Of a stretch of 64,000 nt of DNA, positions 61,197-64,000 are shown in pieces; within the stretch, counting starts at the first letter, position 1; each line of letters begins with the position of its first letter. The notes beneath the pieces are model-generated. The model had not been told where the DNA came from. It ran no database searches and saw only the letters and a program-made list of their open reading frames with translations. A program made the position numbers and the translations under genes. Origin of the DNA: Veillonella caviae (GTDB lineage Bacteria; Bacillota; Negativicutes; Veillonellales; Veillonellaceae); assembly GCF_003992125.1 (NCBI RefSeq), contig NZ_RQUY01000004.1, positions 1 to 64,000 of the forward strand, read 5' to 3'.

Positions 61197-62003
61197 TTAA
61201 AAATAGAAGAACAAACTAAATCCAAAGATAAGTCCTATGATGGATAAAATGACAGCAATATTAACCACAATACGACCGATTAGCACACCATCAGTACGGA
61301 GTTTGCTTTCATCATAGTGAAAGATAAGATGACCATAGAGATACCCCATAATGAGATAGGTACATATAAAACTACTCATTAATACAGGAACATCTGAATC
61401 GGTAGCACCCAAAAGGAGCGTTAATGCACCCCATTTAGGCACCAAGTACACCAATGCTAAATTGAGCAAGATTTCAATACTTTTACAGCTTAGCGCCCAT
61501 ACCACATAGGGCCAAGATGATCGCAAGGGAACCCGCAACATGTAAATAAAGGATACAAAGCAAGCGAGTACGGATTGAGAGTGAGATTGTACATACCGCT
61601 CTTCCCAACTAGGCGCTACTAATTCTTGCTTAATCTGTTCATACCGGAATATAAGGTTTCTTTTACCATGGGAAATATCCACTACGCCTGCCAAATCTAA
61701 AATACTGAAGGCTAGCACCAAAAGAATACCCGTGGATACGACAGGATTCTGCAATATAGCCAAATACTCAGTAATACTATATGCAGATATGTAAAACAGT
61801 TCTAAAAAATGCATCACCGCCATATCACACAATAATACAATGATGGACATAATGACAAAAGCAAACCAACGTTTGCCATTACTGCGTAAAGGGTGACTAA
61901 TATGGACGCCCGCTATCACAGACCCCGGTTGCAAAGATATGCCTATACCAATGAGAAAGCAAATAAAAAACGAAACACTTTCGCTAATTATATAATTTTC
62001 CAT
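61197..62003 (-). CDS. Unknown polytopic membrane protein coupled to queF
   Basis: 268 residues with about six to seven hydrophobic helices and no family I recognise. Landmarks: a first helix ending GIGISLQPGSVIAG, two helices around residues 45-105, a polar loop (HGKRNLIFRYEQIKQELVAPS, shown in part) and three helices after residue 165. It starts 2 nt after the queF stop, with no clear ribosome site, so translation is coupled. A role in queuosine precursor handling is possible only by context. Confidence 0.65.
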   Translation of the reverse strand: MENYIISESVSFFICFLIGIGISLQPGSVIAGVHISHPLRSNGKRWFAFVIMSIIVLLCDMAVMHFLELFYISAYSITEYLAILQNPVVSTGILLVLAFSILDLAGVVDISHGKRNLIFRYEQIKQELVAPSWEERYVQSHSQSVLACFVSFIYMLRVPLRSSWPYVVWALSCKSIEILLNLALVYLVPKWGALTLLLGATDSDVPVLMSSFICTYLIMGYLYGHLIFHYDESKLRTDGVLIGRIVVNIAVILSIIGLIFGFSLFFYF

Positions 62004-62005
62004 TA

Positions 62006-62503
62006 TTATCTATACGCTACGCGTTCTGGCTGCATATCATGGAAATGCAATCGTTCTTTCGCCGTTTGTTCCCAATCGGTACCAGGTTTACCATAATTGG
62101 CATACGGGTCGATAGACAAACCGCCACGCGGTGTAAATTTGCCCCACACTTCAATATATTTAGGATTCATCAACTTCACAAGATCCTTCATAATGATGTT
62201 AATACAGTCCTCATGAAAGTCCCCATGATTGCGGAAACTAAAGAGATATAATTTTAGAGATTTAGATTCTACCATTTTCTTATCTGGTACATAAGAAATA
62301 TAAATAGTGGCAAAGTCTGGTTGCCCCGTCATAGGACAAAGGCTAGTAAACTCTGGACAATTAAACTTAACAAAATAATCATTATCAGGATGTTTATTAT
62401 CAAACGCCTCTAATACTTGTGGCGCATAATCAGTAGGATAATCTGTTGTTTGGCCTAACATCGTTACGCCTTGTAATTCTTGTTCGGATCTGCCGGATGC
62501 CAT
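62006..62503 (-). CDS. queF: NADPH-dependent 7-cyano-7-deazaguanine reductase
   Basis: 165 residues, unimodular YkvM-type QueF: reduces preQ0 to preQ1 for queuosine in tRNA. The catalytic Cys is in [13 protein letters not shown], and the QueF signature [16 protein letters not shown] gives the NADPH site. HEDC and the final GGLSIDPYA fit the T-fold. GAAGG precedes ATG 62503. No preQ1 riboswitch is seen upstream. Followed by a membrane protein of unknown role. Confidence 0.95.
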   Translation of the reverse strand: MASGRSEQELQGVTMLGQTTDYPTDYAPQVLEAFDNKHPDNDYFVKFNCPEFTSLCPMTGQPDFATIYISYVPDKKMVESKSLKLYLFSFRNHGDFHEDCINIIMKDLVKLMNPKYIEVWGKFTPRGGLSIDPYANYGKPGTDWEQTAKERLHFHDMQPERVAYR

Positions 62504-62632
62504 GAGAGACCTTCTTTCTATAGGTAATACATAAAGTAATATATAAGGTAATATATAATAGTTTATTATACCATGAGCATATCATTCAACCTATTCCAAT
62601 CATAGGCACAGATATTCTCTATTCTACAAACT

Positions 62633-64000
62633 TCATCGAAGTTTTATATTTTTAAACCGTTCCGATACATTATCTATACGTTGCTTTACTGAATCTAATG
62701 ATTCTTTCATATCGCTCGGCGGTTTAATATATGCATTTTGTATAGATTTAACATTTCCTTGTATTTCTTTAGAGTTTTCCCCAGCTTGACGGAATCCACT
62801 CGTGATACGAGCCATTTGTTCTCCCACCTCATCGTAGGAGCTTTCATCATAGAGAATAAAATTACTACCACCATGTGAAGTAATATTAAGAGGCCCCATG
62901 GTGAGTTCCCCATTATCGATATGTAACGCATCAGTACTGATAACAGAAATCGGAGTTTCTACCTTCACATCTGCAAAGGATAAATGACGCCCTTTGTTGT
63001 GAAATTGACCAGAAATCCCCTTAATAGGGATGAGCATATAACGACCCTCACCAGACCAAAAATTCCCCCATACCTCCATATCCTTCGGCTGCCCTTGGCT
63101 AACAAAGTTGAGGTTTGCCGACACAGGCACGTCAAATTCCGGTGTTTTCAACGCCATACTGCTGTCCAAATCTTTAGCAACACCATACAATTTATAGGCA
63201 CGAGTATCGATGTTATACATTCCATGAGCCTCTAGTTTCCCCTTGTACACATTGGCAAATACCTCTTTAAAATTGAGAATGCCATCTTGGTATTCCACAT
63301 CACCTACGATATTTTCAAAGGTAAGTGCAGGGATTTGCAATATAGGCATAGTCACACGACCCGCTGCCAATGGTCGGTTTAAATCGCCAGTAACATACGT
63401 AAGCAATGTCATTTTATCATGAATGGAATCGCCAAATCCTAGCGATGACGGGTCTACACCAAAAATGTCCAGCTTCATGTCCACTGTCGGCATTTGACGT
63501 TTCTCCAAGGGTTTCATATTGATGCGACCTACCATTTTCACACTATCGCCAATGGCGGTACCACCAAATTTACCGGTGCTAACATCGATTTGTACAGCAC
63601 TCCGTGTATTAACATCAAATTTAGCATTTACATCATTCATTACATAATGACGGTGCTTTTGAAATAATTCTACTCGACAATTGTGCAATTCAACAGTCAT
63701 GTCTAACTGTTGACCATTCCAATTGAAGTTACGCACTTGTTTACCTAATTCTTCTTGCCGTTCTTGGGTTGTTTTCTTTGGTTTCTTCGCCCCTTTTTCC
63801 GCCTCTTCTAAAGATTTGTTTACATTTGGCGATAGCGGTGCAAAATCAAAACGATTATTATCATCTAAGTCGGCAACGATAACCGCATCATTTAGCTCAA
63901 TACTACGAATAGCAGAGGCTTTAAAATTCCGCGTTATTACATCCCACATACTAACCCGAATCTTACCACTCGGCACGTGGAGCAATTCGTTCCCTTCCGC
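62633..64000 (-). CDS. TamB/AsmA-like protein, partial (5' part beyond window)
   Basis: The frame is open to the right edge (five codons beyond the TTG at 63985 contain no stop), so this is the C-terminal 450 or more residues of a longer gene. It has the TamB/AsmA beta-helix-like pattern: repeated short strands such as GDLNRPLAAGRVTMPILQIP, NIVGDVEYQDGILNFKEVFA and GTAIGDSVKMVGRINMKP. The last 60 residues are polar and coiled-coil-like (DSVKQRIDNVSERFKNI). Such proteins span the periplasm in outer-membrane assembly or lipid transport. Strong support for a diderm host. Confidence 0.82.
   Translation of the reverse strand, partial: AEGNELLHVPSGKIRVSMWDVITRNFKASAIRSIELNDAVIVADLDDNNRFDFAPLSPNVNKSLEEAEKGAKKPKKTTQERQEELGKQVRNFNWNGQQLDMTVELHNCRVELFQKHRHYVMNDVNAKFDVNTRSAVQIDVSTGKFGGTAIGDSVKMVGRINMKPLEKRQMPTVDMKLDIFGVDPSSLGFGDSIHDKMTLLTYVTGDLNRPLAAGRVTMPILQIPALTFENIVGDVEYQDGILNFKEVFANVYKGKLEAHGMYNIDTRAYKLYGVAKDLDSSMALKTPEFDVPVSANLNFVSQGQPKDMEVWGNFWSGEGRYMLIPIKGISGQFHNKGRHLSFADVKVETPISVISTDALHIDNGELTMGPLNITSHGGSNFILYDESSYDEVGEQMARITSGFRQAGENSKEIQGNVKSIQNAYIKPPSDMKESLDSVKQRIDNVSERFKNIKLR

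Noticed and set aside
62504-62632. preQ1 riboswitch before queF
   Set aside because: No CTAG-type preQ1 aptamer core or suitable pseudoknot is visible; only short AT-rich repeats occur.

Overview
The window is AT-rich bacterial chromosome and most likely comes from Veillonella or a close relative (Negativicutes). This is an inference from a combination of traits. Firmicute-style control (two T-box leaders, strong GGAGG ribosome sites, TTG starts) sits beside an outer-membrane gene set: three TonB-dependent receptors, ExbB/ExbD/TonB, a TamB/AsmA-like protein and an SLH-like outer-membrane fragment. Nearly all genes lie on the minus strand. No phage, transposase or CRISPR array was seen.

Layout. 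1-3.9 kb: ATP-dependent PEP carboxykinase and a DUF438/PAS/DUF1858 sensor-like protein whose 3' end has been tandemly duplicated. 4.3-6.9 kb: LigB-type dioxygenase, two small secreted TonB-C-domain proteins and a hicAB toxin-antitoxin pair. 7-16.5 kb: an iron-type uptake cluster (FecCD permease, ATPase, binding protein, TonB-dependent receptor, exbB, exbD, tonB) with Fur-like sites, a second receptor, and a decayed ABC-transporter remnant in the gap between them. 16.9-24.2 kb: a cobalamin riboswitch followed by a third receptor and a complete nickel/peptide-type ABC importer. This is a B12-controlled metal or corrinoid import operon, and cobalt is my best guess for the substrate. 24.3-31 kb: two GNAT acetyltransferases, guaA, a ferredoxin, a HAD phosphatase, an M20 amidohydrolase and an amino-acid-binding lipoprotein. 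31.3-35.2 kb: a large Sel1-like protein of unknown role, then a nucleoside phosphorylase overlapping pnuC. 35.4-38.6 kb: ileS with an Ile T-box. 38.8 kb: a small lysine-rich secreted protein. 39.3-46.6 kb: a complete trpEGD(CF)BA operon under a Trp T-box. 46.9-50.9 kb: an MFS exporter, a striking 69-bp tandem repeat block, two EamA transporters and a YhcH-family protein. 51-58.3 kb: an EF-G paralogue, hydE, yaaA with an unknown partner, mntH, an SLH-like outer-membrane fragment and tRNA-Ser(GCT). 58.4-64 kb: dps with a PerR-like box, cysE, cysK with an elaborate leader, queF with an unknown membrane protein, and the 3' part of a TamB/AsmA-like gene that runs off the right edge.

How the parts fit together. 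Metal handling dominates: two TonB-linked ABC importers, one with Fur-like sites and one behind a B12 riboswitch, share a single ExbBD-TonB motor, and Nramp and Dps complete the set. Tryptophan and cysteine synthesis are each controlled locally. A recurring structural theme is short, decayed tandem duplication in intergenic or 3'-terminal DNA (about 2.1, 14.3, 27.7, 43.0, 48.2 and 54.6 kb).

All assignments come from reading motifs and gene order. No database search was run.
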